From contig NZ_AP028461.1 in the NCBI RefSeq assembly GCF_033097365.1, positions 6,014,001-6,078,000 of the forward strand: a stretch of 64,000 nt of DNA. Direction: 5' to 3'. Source of the stretch: Actinoplanes sichuanensis. Its GTDB lineage: Bacteria; Actinomycetota; Actinomycetes; Mycobacteriales; Micromonosporaceae. This document shows positions 52,272 to 61,150 of this stretch, piece by piece. The notes under the pieces are model-generated. The model searched no databases. It was given only the letters and a program-made list of their open reading frames with translations, and was not told the origin of the DNA. Every line of letters starts with the position of its first letter. Positions within the stretch are counted from its first letter, which is position 1. Position numbers and translations under genes: made by a program.

Positions 52272-52550
52272 GTGCGTTTGATCGAGATAGCAATGGCCAG
52301 TGCGATTACGATGAGTATTGGTGGCGTTTCTTACGTTGCGTTGAACCCGGCTAAGCTCCAGTCCCGTGCGCAGGTCGTCGCCGACCAGGCCACCTGCCGG
52401 ACCGTGGACACCGCGATCGTCGGCTACCTGATGAACAACGGGACCGCCCCGACATCGATCCGGCAGCTCAAGGACTACGTGCGCGGCGACATCTCGAAGT
52501 ACCGCATCGTCGACGGCGTGGCCGCCGGCCCGGGCTGCGCGAAGGCATAG
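52272..52550 (+). CDS. Pilin-like protein with atypical leader
   Basis: 92 residues from GTG 52272; an in-frame TAA nine bases upstream fixes the start. The N-terminus MRLIEIAMASAITMSIGGVS keeps the LIE and hydrophobic helix of type IV pilins, but lacks the Gly/Phe-Thr before it and any real prepilin leader. The C-terminal part (LKDYVRGDISKYRIVDG) resembles pseudopilin tails, with two Cys. No pilus assembly genes are nearby. It could be a degenerate or exapted pilin. Confidence 0.5.
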   Translation: MRLIEIAMASAITMSIGGVSYVALNPAKLQSRAQVVADQATCRTVDTAIVGYLMNNGTAPTSIRQLKDYVRGDISKYRIVDGVAAGPGCAKA

Positions 52551-52618
52551 AAGAAGTTCACCGCGATGCAACACCAGGACCCCGGCCGTAAACCTCGCGT
52601 CAACCCGCCGCGCCTCCG

Positions 52619-52654
52619 ATAGGCAACTTGTTGAATAGGTGATTTGTTGTCTAT
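52619..52654. promoter_or_regulatory. Inverted-repeat operator before fadH
   Basis: ATAGGCAAC (52619-52627) and GTTGTCTAT (52646-52654) are inverted with one mismatch; an additional TTGTTG lies inside at 52629-52634. It is 38 bases before the fadH start. The PadR-family protein encoded at the end of this operon is the natural candidate to bind it. Confidence 0.5.
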
Positions 52655-52691
52655 GCTGCGGCGGAATGGTGGCTGCGAGGAGGCAGACGAC

Positions 52692-54728
52692 ATGGCCGGT
52701 GCGTTCCCGACATTGCTCAGTCCGCTTGATCTCGGGCACACGACGCTGCGCAACCGCGTCGTCATGGGGTCGATGCACACCAAGCTCGAGGACCGGAAGC
52801 GGGACCTGCCGAAGCTCGCGGCCTTCTTCGCCGAGCGGGCCAAGGGTGGCACCGCACTGATCGTCACCGGTGGTTATGCGCCGACGTGGCGGGGGTGGCT
52901 GCTTCCGTTCGGCAGTCAGATGACCACCACCGGACAGGCCAGGGCGCACCGGGTGGTCACCGACGCGGTGCACGAGCACGACGGCAAGATCCTGTTGCAG
53001 GTTTTGCACGCGGGGCGGTACGCCTACCACCCGTTCAGCAAGGGGGCGTCCGGGCGCAAGTCGCCGATCACCCCGTTCAAGCCGCGGGCGATGAGCACCC
53101 GTGAGGTGGACCGGACGGCGACGTCGTTCGCGCGGGCGGCGGCGCTGGCCAAACGGGCCGGCTACGACGGCGTGGAGATCATGGGCTCCGAGGGCTACCT
53201 GATCAACCAGTTCCTGGCGGCGCGCACGAACACCCGTACCGATGCCTGGGGTGGATCCGCCGCGAAGCGGATGCGTTTCCCGCTGGAGATCATGAAGCGG
53301 ACCCGGGACCTGGCCGGCGACGACTTCATCGTGCAGTACCGGATCAGCCTGCTGGATCTCGTCGACGACGCCCAGTCCTGGGAGGAGACCGTCGAGCTGG
53401 CGCGCGGCCTGCAGGACCGCGGCGTGTCGATCCTGAACACCGGCATCGGCTGGCACGAGGCGCGGGTGCCGACGATCGTGACGTCGGTGCCGCCGGCCGC
53501 GTTCGCGTGGGTGACCGGCAAGCTGCGCCGCGAGGTGGACGTGCCGGTGATCGCGTCGAACCGGATCAACCGGCCGGAGATCGCCGAGGAGATCCTGGCC
53601 GCGGGCGACGCCGACCTGGTCTCGATGGCCCGCCCGCTGCTGGCCGACGCCGAGTTCGTGAACAAGGCGGCGAGCGGCCGGGACGCCGAGATCATCACGT
53701 GTATCGCGTGCAATCAGGCCTGCCTGGACCATACGTTCAGCAACAAGCGCGCCACCTGCATGCTGAACCCGCGGGCGGCGTACGAGACCGAACTTGTTCT
53801 TCTGCCCACCCGTACCAGGAAGAGCATCGCCGTCGTCGGGGCGGGCCCGGCCGGCCTCGCGGCGGCCGTGGAGCTGGCCGGCCGCGGTCATCGGGTGGAG
53901 TTGTTCGAGGCCGCCGACCGGATCGGCGGGCAGTTCAAACTGGCGGCGCGGATCCCCGGCAAGGAGGATTTCGCGCACACGCTGGCCTACTACCAGCACA
54001 TGATCGAGACGCGGGGTGTCACGCTGCACCTCGGCAAGCGCGCGACAGCCGACGATCTGGCCGATTTCGACCACGTGATCGTGGCGACCGGGGTGGTCCC
54101 CCGAGTTCCGCCGATTCCGGGCATCGATCATCCGAGCGTGGTCACCTACCAGCAGGTGGTGGGCGACGGCGTCGAGGTGAAGGGCACCGTGGCGGTGATC
54201 GGTGCGGGCGGCATCGGCTTCGACGTGGCCGAGTTCCTGCTGCACGAGCCGGGCGAGTCCGCCGAACACTGGATGCGACGCTGGGGTGTGACCGACCCCG
54301 ATCAGCAGCGCGGCGGCCTGTCGACGAAGGTGAAGGCACCGCCGCGCCGCGAGGTGCACCTGCTGCAACGCAAGGCGAGCACCCTCGGCAAGGGGCTCGG
54401 CAAGACGACCGGCTGGGTGCACCGGGCGACACTCCAGGATTCCGGCGTGACCATGCTGGGCGGGGTGGAGTATGTCCGGGTCGACGACGAGGGCCTGCAC
54501 ATCACCGTGCCGGTGAACCCGAAGGACCCGAAGTCACCCCGCGAGGCGCGCGTCCTGGCCGTCGGCACGGTCGTCGTCTGCGCCGGCCAGGAGTCGGTGA
54601 ACGACCTGGTGGTGCCCCTGACCGCGCAGGGTGTGGATGTGCACGTGATCGGCGGTGCGGACGTGGCCGCCGAACTCGACGCGAAACGAGCCATCAAACA
54701 GGCGACCGAACTCGCCGCCAAGCTGTAA
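52692..54728 (+). CDS. fadH: 2,4-dienoyl-CoA reductase-like FMN/FAD/Fe-S enzyme
   Basis: 678 residues from ATG 52692, GAGGAGG upstream. N-terminal old-yellow-enzyme barrel (LRNRVVMGSMHTKLED, YDGVEIMGSEGYLINQFL), then the 4Fe-4S cluster motif CIACNQACLDHTFSNKRATC, then a pyridine-nucleotide domain (SIAVVGAGPAGLAAAVELA, TVAVIGAGGIGFDVAEFL). It reduces unsaturated acyl-CoA in beta-oxidation. Enoyl-CoA hydratase and PadR genes follow within 25 bases each. Confidence 0.93.
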   Translation: MAGAFPTLLSPLDLGHTTLRNRVVMGSMHTKLEDRKRDLPKLAAFFAERAKGGTALIVTGGYAPTWRGWLLPFGSQMTTTGQARAHRVVTDAVHEHDGKILLQVLHAGRYAYHPFSKGASGRKSPITPFKPRAMSTREVDRTATSFARAAALAKRAGYDGVEIMGSEGYLINQFLAARTNTRTDAWGGSAAKRMRFPLEIMKRTRDLAGDDFIVQYRISLLDLVDDAQSWEETVELARGLQDRGVSILNTGIGWHEARVPTIVTSVPPAAFAWVTGKLRREVDVPVIASNRINRPEIAEEILAAGDADLVSMARPLLADAEFVNKAASGRDAEIITCIACNQACLDHTFSNKRATCMLNPRAAYETELVLLPTRTRKSIAVVGAGPAGLAAAVELAGRGHRVELFEAADRIGGQFKLAARIPGKEDFAHTLAYYQHMIETRGVTLHLGKRATADDLADFDHVIVATGVVPRVPPIPGIDHPSVVTYQQVVGDGVEVKGTVAVIGAGGIGFDVAEFLLHEPGESAEHWMRRWGVTDPDQQRGGLSTKVKAPPRREVHLLQRKASTLGKGLGKTTGWVHRATLQDSGVTMLGGVEYVRVDDEGLHITVPVNPKDPKSPREARVLAVGTVVVCAGQESVNDLVVPLTAQGVDVHVIGGADVAAELDAKRAIKQATELAAKL

Positions 54729-54739
54729 GGAAGCCTCCC

Positions 54740-55537
54740 ATGCCTCTTGTGACCACGCGGATCGAGAACGGGATCGCGCAGGTGCGCCTGGCCCGCCCGG
54801 AGAAGCTGAACGCGCTCACCCTCGACACCCTCACCGAACTGGTCGCCACGGCCCGCACACTGCGCCGCGACCGGTCCATCCGGGCCGTGGTGATCGCCGG
54901 GGACGGGCCGTCGTTCTGCTCCGGCCTGGACATCCCGGGCACGATGAAGAACCCGCGAAAGATCGTCGGCGCGTTCATCCCGGCGCCGTGGCGGGGCACC
55001 AACCTGTTCCAGGAGGCGTGCTGGGCGTGGCGGCGGGTGCCGGTGCCGGTGATCGCCGCCGTGCACGGGCACTGCTACGGCGGTGGCCTGCAGATCGCAC
55101 TGTCGGCCGACTTCCGGTTCGCCACCGCCGACTCCAAGTGGTCGGTGCTGGAGGGCAAGTGGGGCATCATCCCGGACATGACCGGGGTGCGCAGCCTCAC
55201 CGAGGTGGTCGGTCTCGATGTGGCGAAGCGGCTCACCATGACCGCCGAGCAGATCGACGGCACCGAGGCCGCCCGGCTCGGCCTGGTCTCCGAGGTGCAC
55301 GACGACCCGATCGAGGCGGCGACCGGTTTCGCCCAGCGGCTCGCGACCCGCTCCCCGGACGCGGTGGCCGCCGCGAAGAGGCTGTTCGACGGCGCGGTCA
55401 CGTCCAGCGCCCGACGCACGTTCGCCCGCGAACGCCGGGAACAGCTACGTCTGCTGCTCCTGCGCCGGAACACCAAGATCCTGCAGAAGGCCGCGATGAC
55501 GAAGACGGCTCCCGAGTTCCGTCCGCGCGGCTCGTAA
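54740..55537 (+). CDS. Enoyl-CoA hydratase/isomerase family protein
   Basis: 265 residues, GGAAG upstream. Crotonase fold: RPEKLNALTLDTLTEL, FCSGLDIPG, AAVHGHCYGGGLQIALSADFRFA (oxyanion), and KWGIIPDMTG, where the Asp replaces one of the two hydratase Glu, as in dienoyl-CoA isomerases. Operon partner of fadH, consistent with auxiliary fatty-acid oxidation. Confidence 0.88.
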   Translation: MPLVTTRIENGIAQVRLARPEKLNALTLDTLTELVATARTLRRDRSIRAVVIAGDGPSFCSGLDIPGTMKNPRKIVGAFIPAPWRGTNLFQEACWAWRRVPVPVIAAVHGHCYGGGLQIALSADFRFATADSKWSVLEGKWGIIPDMTGVRSLTEVVGLDVAKRLTMTAEQIDGTEAARLGLVSEVHDDPIEAATGFAQRLATRSPDAVAAAKRLFDGAVTSSARRTFARERREQLRLLLLRRNTKILQKAAMTKTAPEFRPRGS

Positions 55538-55547
55538 CCTGGGTCCC

Positions 55548-56111
55548 GTGTCGTTACGCAACGCCGTTCTGGCCGCCCTGATCAACCGGGAGGCGTCCGG
55601 TTACGAGCTCGCCAAGCAGTTCCACGTGTCCGTCGCGAACTTCTGGACCGCCACATCGCAGCAGCTCTACCGCGAGCTGGACAAGATGGAGACGGACGGG
55701 CTGCTCGTCGCCCGGGTGGTGGCCCAGGAGAAACGGCCGGACAAACGGCTCTTCTCGGTCACCGAGGCGGGACGGGCGGCCTTGACGGCCTTCACCAGGC
55801 AGGATCCAAAGCCGACGACGGTACGGGACGAACTGCTCGTGCAGATCGAGGCGCTTGCACACGCCGACGTGGCGAGCGTCCGGTCGTCGATCGAGTCGCG
55901 TCTGGAGTCGAGCGCCCGCCGTCTCGACTCCTACGAGCAGCGCCTGGCCGAGATCCTCGGCGGCCGGAGCGAGGACGAGTTCCTGGCCACCGGCAACCGG
56001 ATCGGCCCCTACCTGACGTTGCAGCGGGGCATCATCTTCGAGCGCGAGAACCTGACCTGGGGCCGGCTGGCCCTCACGGTTCTGGCTCGTCGCTTTCCGG
56101 CAGCCGGATGA
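55548..56111 (+). CDS. PadR-family regulator
   Basis: 187 residues from GTG 55548. PadR winged helix (LRNAVLAALINREASGYELAKQFHVSVANFWTATSQQLYREL, RLFSVTEAGRAAL) and C-terminal helical dimerisation part. Third gene of the fadH operon, so likely an autoregulator. Its 3' end overlaps the convergent gene by 38 bases. Confidence 0.85.
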   Translation: MSLRNAVLAALINREASGYELAKQFHVSVANFWTATSQQLYRELDKMETDGLLVARVVAQEKRPDKRLFSVTEAGRAALTAFTRQDPKPTTVRDELLVQIEALAHADVASVRSSIESRLESSARRLDSYEQRLAEILGGRSEDEFLATGNRIGPYLTLQRGIIFERENLTWGRLALTVLARRFPAAG

Positions 56112-57195
56112 CGTATTCGTCGTACTCGGACCAGGGCTGCGGCCCGTAGAGGCGGCCCGGCATCAGGCCCATGCCGGGTCGAAGCATCGCGATCCGGATC
56201 AGCGCCTCGTCGAGCCCGCAGTCGACCAGGTCCAACCCGTCCGGCTGCCACCGGGTCACCACGGTGACGGCCTGCTCCTCGGTGATCGGGCTTCGCCGCA
56301 GGGTGACCGACCTGATCGGCTGATCGCCCTGGATCTGCGCGAGATCGATCTCGTTGAACTCCAGCCGTAGGAATTCCAGCCCGGCCGGCAGCGAGATCGT
56401 GCCGACCAGATGATCACCGGCAAGGGTCAGCCTGCGGATCCCGGCGGGCAGCGGTCCCTCCACCCAGAGGCCGCCCGGCGCGGTGAGGGTGAGCGATGTC
56501 AGGTTCGGCGTAGCCGTGCGCAGCGTGGCCATCCCCCACGGCCGGTCCGGCAGGTTCACGAGGTGGAGCGAGTCGGCCACCGGCAGCAGTTCGTCCGCCG
56601 CGACGGCGAAACCGGATCCGGCCACGAGCTCCAGGTGATGCGGCCCGGTGCAGGCGCCCAGCGAGCCCCGCCACCCGTTCAGGACCGTCACGCCGGCGGG
56701 GATCTCGACCGGCAGATCGGTGAAGATGTCCAGGAACCGCACCCGGTCGGCGACCTCGGTCAGCCGCCGCGCATCGGTGGCGTCGTGCACCTCGAAGGTG
56801 TGATGGATGCTGAAGGGCCGCTCCCCCGACGGCGGCAGAGGCGGGCCGACCACGTGAAACGGGTCGCGATCGGCCGGACGGAGATCACCGGAACAGACCA
56901 GGTCGATGAACGTGACGGTGCCGGTCTCACCGGCGACGCCGACATTCACCCATCGCGGGACGAGTCCGTCCCGCCAGAGCAGGTCAGCCGCCTCGGCCGG
57001 GGTGCGGTTGATCTCGTGGCGGGCCGGCTCGGGCGCGCCATACGAATGATTCAGCCAGACCCGCAGGGTGACCGGCTCGGGCAGGTCCTCGATGATCTGC
57101 GGAGCGGTGCGCCGCCGGGCCTCCTCGATCACCTCGGCGAGGCGCTCACCGAACTCACGTCGATCCACCTCGGCGAATCTAGCCGACCAGAGCAT
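56074..57195 (-). CDS. Hypothetical protein with beta/leucine-rich layout
   Basis: About 373 residues from ATG 57195 (GTG 57171 is the other candidate). After an N-terminal alpha/beta part (VTLRVWLNHSYGAPEPARHE) the centre has regular leucine-spaced strands (NLTSLTLTAPGGLWVEGPLPAGIRRLTLAGDHLVG), suggesting a short leucine-rich or beta-solenoid repeat. No family recognised. The start overlaps the end of the CDP-alcohol phosphotransferase gene. Confidence 0.6.
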   Translation of the reverse strand: MLWSARFAEVDRREFGERLAEVIEEARRRTAPQIIEDLPEPVTLRVWLNHSYGAPEPARHEINRTPAEAADLLWRDGLVPRWVNVGVAGETGTVTFIDLVCSGDLRPADRDPFHVVGPPLPPSGERPFSIHHTFEVHDATDARRLTEVADRVRFLDIFTDLPVEIPAGVTVLNGWRGSLGACTGPHHLELVAGSGFAVAADELLPVADSLHLVNLPDRPWGMATLRTATPNLTSLTLTAPGGLWVEGPLPAGIRRLTLAGDHLVGTISLPAGLEFLRLEFNEIDLAQIQGDQPIRSVTLRRSPITEEQAVTVVTRWQPDGLDLVDCGLDEALIRIAMLRPGMGLMPGRLYGPQPWSEYDEYVIRLPESDEPEP

Positions 57196-57943
57196 GCTCC
57201 CGGTGCGGGGTGGACCAGCGGCTGCGGGCCGCCTCGCGGATCCGGGACGCCTGGTAGAGCCAGGCGATGTCACGGCCGAACGACCAGGTCAGCGAGCCCA
57301 GCGCGACGGCCAGGGCGAACACCGCCAGCCACGTCGGGAGCAGGCCGCTGGCGACGACGGCGAGCATCACACCCTGCTGGGCGGCGACCACCTTGCGGCC
57401 GAACCGCGGCGGCAGCGGGGCGTTCAACCAGGGCATCGCCCACGACGCCGCGACGAACACGTAGCGGAAAGCGCCGATCGCGAGGGCCCACCAGCCGTAC
57501 TCGGCGGCGGTGAAGACGCTCAGCACCAGGATCAGGAACGCGTCGACCTCCATGTCGAAACGCGCGCCCAGCGTGGTGGTGGTGCCGGTGCGGCGGGCCA
57601 CCTGGCCGTCGACCCCGTCCATGGCCAGGGCGACCGCGGCGACGGTGACCAGCAGAGCGGCCGGGGCACCCGGCGTGAAGACCATGGCGGTGACCCCGCC
57701 GGTGAGGATCGCCCGGGCGAACGTGACCGAATTCGCCCATCCGAGCCGGGTCATCCCGGCACGCTGTAACGCGTAGCCGAGCAGACCGCACAGGACGACT
57801 CCGTAGACGACCCCGGCGACCAGACCCCACGTGCCGATCCCCACGGTCGCGAGAAGCACGGCGAGCAGGAGGAGCTGGGCGGCGAACCCGGCCAGCGGAG
57901 CCCGGAACGGACTCGTCGTGGTCGTGGCGGTACTGATGGTCAC
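57179..57943 (-). CDS. CDP-alcohol phosphatidyltransferase family protein
   Basis: 254 residues with six or so helices. The catalytic motif DG-x2-AR-x(n)-G-x3-D-x3-D is seen as MDGVDGQVARRTGTTTT then LGARFDMEVDAF. It transfers a phospho-alcohol group from a CDP carrier, as in lipid or inositol phosphate synthesis. Divergent from the zinc dehydrogenase by 86 bases; both open the pterin-like cluster. Confidence 0.87.
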   Translation of the reverse strand: MTISTATTTTSPFRAPLAGFAAQLLLLAVLLATVGIGTWGLVAGVVYGVVLCGLLGYALQRAGMTRLGWANSVTFARAILTGGVTAMVFTPGAPAALLVTVAAVALAMDGVDGQVARRTGTTTTLGARFDMEVDAFLILVLSVFTAAEYGWWALAIGAFRYVFVAASWAMPWLNAPLPPRFGRKVVAAQQGVMLAVVASGLLPTWLAVFALAVALGSLTWSFGRDIAWLYQASRIREAARSRWSTPHREHALVG

Positions 57944-58029
57944 CGTTCCTCCTGGACGTAGGGTTTAGCCGCTGTCCCCGATCAACACGCTCTACGGGGA
58001 GTTTTGGTTCAGTGTCGAAAGGAACCGCT

Positions 58030-58995
58030 TTGCAGGCGCGTGCTTTCTGGATGACTTGCCCCGGAACCGGGGAGATACGCCCCGAGCGGGTGCCGGATCC
58101 CGGACCGGGTGACGTGGTGGTGCGCACACTGCACTCCGGAGTGAGCCGCGGCACCGAGACGCTGGTGTTCCAGGGGCGGGTGCCGGAGAGCCAGTGGGCG
58201 GCCATGCGCGCACCGTTCCAGGACGGCGACTTCCCGGCCCCGGTGAAGTACGGCTACCTCAATGTGGGCGTGGTCGAGGCGGGTGTCCCGGAGCTGGTCG
58301 GGAAGACGGTCTTCTGCCTGTACCCGCACCAGACCCGGTACAAGGTGCCCGCCGACGCGGTCACGGTGATCCCGGACGACGTGCCGGCCGCCCGGGCCGT
58401 GCTGGCCGGGACGGTGGAGACCGCGGTGAACGCGGTGTGGGACGCGGCACCGCAGATCGGCGACCGGATCACGGTGATCGGCGGCGGTATGGTCGGCGCG
58501 TCGGTGGCGGCGGTCCTGTCCGGCCTCCCCGCGACGGATGTCGAGCTGATCGACATCGACCCCGGCCGGGAGAGTCTGGCTGAATCGCTGAACATCCGAT
58601 TCGCCGCACCGGATGCCGCTCGTGACGGCCGCGACCTGGTCATCCACGCCAGCGCCACCGAAGCGGGCCTCGAAAAGGGCCTGGAACTGCTCCGCGCCGA
58701 GGGCACCCTCGTGGAACTGAGCTGGTTCGGGGACCGCCGAATCTCCGTACCCCTTGGGGAGAACTTCCATAGCCGCCGCCTGACCATCCGCAGCAGCCAG
58801 GTCGGCGGTATCACCCCTGGCCGGAATAGGGGTTACGCGGAGCGGTTCCAGGTAGCGCTGGAACTACTCAAGGATCCGCGGTTCGACGCGTTGATCACCG
58901 GGCACAGCGACTTCGACGATCTCCCCCGGGTGCTCCCGGAACTGGCCGACGGCACACTCAAGGCGCTCTGCCACGTCATCGACCACCCGATTTGA
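58030..58995 (+). CDS. Zinc-type alcohol dehydrogenase-like protein (MDR)
   Basis: 321 residues from TTG 58030, which has AAAGGA six bases upstream; GTG 58012 is the alternative. VVRTLHSGVSRGTETLVFQG, YGYLNVGVVEAG and ITVIGGGMVGASVAAVLS (Rossmann) match the MDR family. The usual Cys and His zinc ligands are not found (no GHE motif), so it may be zinc-free like quinone reductases. First rightward gene of the cluster. Confidence 0.8.
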   Translation: MQARAFWMTCPGTGEIRPERVPDPGPGDVVVRTLHSGVSRGTETLVFQGRVPESQWAAMRAPFQDGDFPAPVKYGYLNVGVVEAGVPELVGKTVFCLYPHQTRYKVPADAVTVIPDDVPAARAVLAGTVETAVNAVWDAAPQIGDRITVIGGGMVGASVAAVLSGLPATDVELIDIDPGRESLAESLNIRFAAPDAARDGRDLVIHASATEAGLEKGLELLRAEGTLVELSWFGDRRISVPLGENFHSRRLTIRSSQVGGITPGRNRGYAERFQVALELLKDPRFDALITGHSDFDDLPRVLPELADGTLKALCHVIDHPI

Positions 58996-59051
58996 TCTTT
59001 CCGGATCGGGTACCCGTAATACCGCACCGAACCACACCTGAGGAGTAGCCC

Positions 59052-59450
59052 TTGTTCAGCGTCACCGTCCGCGACCACATCATGATCGCGCACAGCTTCA
59101 GCGGCGAGGTCTTCGGACCGGCGCAGCGCCTGCACGGCGCCACCTTCGTGGTGGATGCGACGTTCCGCCGCCCCGAGCTGGACGACGACAACATCGTGGT
59201 CGACATCGGCCGGGCGAGCGAGCAGCTGCACAACATCTGCTCCGGGCTCTCCTACCGCAACCTCGACGACGACCCGGAGTTCACCGGCGTCAACACGTCC
59301 ACCGAGTTCCTGGCCAAGGTCATCGCCGACCGTCTCGCCGTCCGGGCGCAGGCGGGCGAACTCGGCCCCGGTGCCGCCGGCCTGACCGGCATCTCGGTGA
59401 CCCTGCACGAGTCGCACATCGCCTGGGCTACCTACGAGCGAGACCTGTGA
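59052..59450 (+). CDS. 6-pyruvoyl-tetrahydropterin synthase/QueD-like protein, divergent
   Basis: 132 residues from TTG 59052, GAGGAG upstream. The PTPS fold is clear ([57 protein letters not shown]). Two active-site features differ: the usual HGH zinc motif reads HGA (His28, Ala30), and no catalytic Cys lies in that region. Members with this change are common in actinobacteria and probably use a different substrate. GTGA overlap couples it to the glycosyltransferase. Confidence 0.75.
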   Translation: MFSVTVRDHIMIAHSFSGEVFGPAQRLHGATFVVDATFRRPELDDDNIVVDIGRASEQLHNICSGLSYRNLDDDPEFTGVNTSTEFLAKVIADRLAVRAQAGELGPGAAGLTGISVTLHESHIAWATYERDL

Positions 59451-60970
59451 CCCTCCCGCTTCACGCGGTGCTGCCGGCGTCGATCGACGATCCGGCAGCA
59501 CCGAGCGGCGGCAATCGCTACGACCGAGAGGTCCTTCGGCGCCTACCGGGTACCTCTCTCCCGCTAGAGGTACCGGGCGGTCGCTCTCAAGGCCTTTCCC
59601 CCCTAGAGGTCTCCGGTGGTTCCTCTCATGGCCTCCCCGCGCTAGAGGTCTCCGGTGGTCCCGCTCAAGACCTCCCTCCGCTAGAGGTTTCCGGTGGTCC
59701 TTCTCAAGACCTCCCTCCGCTAGAGGTCTCCGGTGGTCCTTCTCCGGAAAACCCCGCGGGGATACGGCCACTCCTCCCCGTCGCACGCAAGAGGCGGGAG
59801 GGTGCACCGGAAGATGGGGATGGTCCCGAGGCTGCCGGCCCTGTGCCTCGGCCGGCGTTCGAGGTGCATGAACATCTGTTCGGCGGTAGCTGGCCGCGCC
59901 CCGCCGAACCGGACCGGCAAGCCCTGGCCGCGCTGCTCGACGACCTCCCCGACGAGACGCTGGTGCTGCTCGACGGGTTGATCGCCTGCGGTGTGCCCGA
60001 CCTGCTGCAACCGCACGCCACCCGCTTGCGCCTGGCCGTCCTCGTACACCTGCCGCTCGGCGACGAGACCGGCCTCACCGACCAGGACGCCGCCGAACTA
60101 CGCGCGCTGGAGTCCCGGACCCTGCGCCTGGCCGCCGCGGTCATCGCCACCAGCGTCCCGGCCGCCCGCCGAGTCGAGGAGTTGCACGGGCTCACCGGCG
60201 TTCACGCGATCGCCCCCGGTGTGGACCGGGCCCCGCTCGCCGAGCCGTCCCCGACCGGCCACCGTCTACTCAACGTCGCCTCGCTGACCCCACGCAAGGG
60301 CCAGGACCTGCTGCTGGCCGCCCTGCAGGAACTGACGGACCAGCCCTGGACCTGCACCGTCGCGGGCGCCGGCCGGGTACCCGCCCTCGACGTTCCACCC
60401 CCGGCGACCCTGACGCTCGACACCGGCGGGCCACTGGCCCCGGCCTGGGCGACCAGCCCGGATCCAGTCGCCCCCAGCCGAACGACCCGGCCCGCCCCGC
60501 CCCGGACGACCCGCCCGGTTCCACTCGCCCCGACCGGCCCGGATCCACTCGCTTCGGCCTGGGCGACCCGCCCGGCTGCGGGATCGGACGAACACGCCGT
60601 CCGCTTCGTCGGTGCACTGACCAGGCGGGCGCTTGACGAGGCGTACGCGAATGCTGATCTGTTCGTGTTGCCGTCGCGGGCCGAGACGTACGGCATGGTG
60701 GTGACGGAGGCCCTGGCCCGCGGCCTGCCGGTGGTGGCCGCGGAGGTGGGTGGGGTGCCGGAGGCGCTCGGCACCGCGCCCGGCGGAGGGATCCCGGGCC
60801 GGCTGATCCCGCCGAACGACCGAAACGCCCTGGCCGCCGCCTTGCGCGACTGGCTCACCGACGCCGAGCTGCGGGAACAGTGGCGCACACACGCCCGGGC
60901 CCGGCGCGACACGCTTACCGGCTGGGACGAGACCGCCCGCCACCTGGCCCGGGTGCTGACCGACATCTGA
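59447..60970 (+). CDS. GT4-type glycosyltransferase with repeat insertions
   Basis: 507 residues. A GT-B fold shows late signature [35 protein letters not shown] and [20 protein letters not shown]. Two inserts disturb it: residues about 40-104 hold five 13-residue units ([13 protein letters not shown]), and about residues 328-378 are a Pro/Thr-rich tract ([20 protein letters not shown]). Without them the protein would be of normal GT4 size. It should transfer a nucleotide-sugar to the cluster's unknown product. Confidence 0.82.
   Translation: MTLPLHAVLPASIDDPAAPSGGNRYDREVLRRLPGTSLPLEVPGGRSQGLSPLEVSGGSSHGLPALEVSGGPAQDLPPLEVSGGPSQDLPPLEVSGGPSPENPAGIRPLLPVARKRREGAPEDGDGPEAAGPVPRPAFEVHEHLFGGSWPRPAEPDRQALAALLDDLPDETLVLLDGLIACGVPDLLQPHATRLRLAVLVHLPLGDETGLTDQDAAELRALESRTLRLAAAVIATSVPAARRVEELHGLTGVHAIAPGVDRAPLAEPSPTGHRLLNVASLTPRKGQDLLLAALQELTDQPWTCTVAGAGRVPALDVPPPATLTLDTGGPLAPAWATSPDPVAPSRTTRPAPPRTTRPVPLAPTGPDPLASAWATRPAAGSDEHAVRFVGALTRRALDEAYANADLFVLPSRAETYGMVVTEALARGLPVVAAEVGGVPEALGTAPGGGIPGRLIPPNDRNALAAALRDWLTDAELREQWRTHARARRDTLTGWDETARHLARVLTDI
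59564..59758 (+). repeat. 39-bp tandem repeats in the glycosyltransferase gene
   Basis: Five units at 59564, 59603, 59642, 59681 and 59720, each beginning CTAGAGGT and containing GGTGGT or GGCGGT. They keep the reading frame (13 codons each). The codon CTA is rare in this GC-rich genome, suggesting a foreign or recently expanded sequence. Confidence 0.9.
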
Positions 60971-61150
60971 CCCGGTAAGAAGACGATGCGCGAGAAGGCG
61001 ATGCGCCAGAAGACGACGCGCCAGAAAGACGAACCTGACGAGAAGAAGGACGCCGCCGGGAGACGTCGGCGCGAAGGCCCGATGGCGGCGGATCACGCGG
61101 CTGACGAGAAGGACGACGCCGGTGCGAACGACGATGCCGAGGAGGCACAC

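Noticed and set aside
60986..61150. N-terminal extension of the cluster methyltransferase
   Set aside because: Lys/Arg/Asp-rich and repetitive; a strong GAGGAGG site precedes the ATG at 61151.
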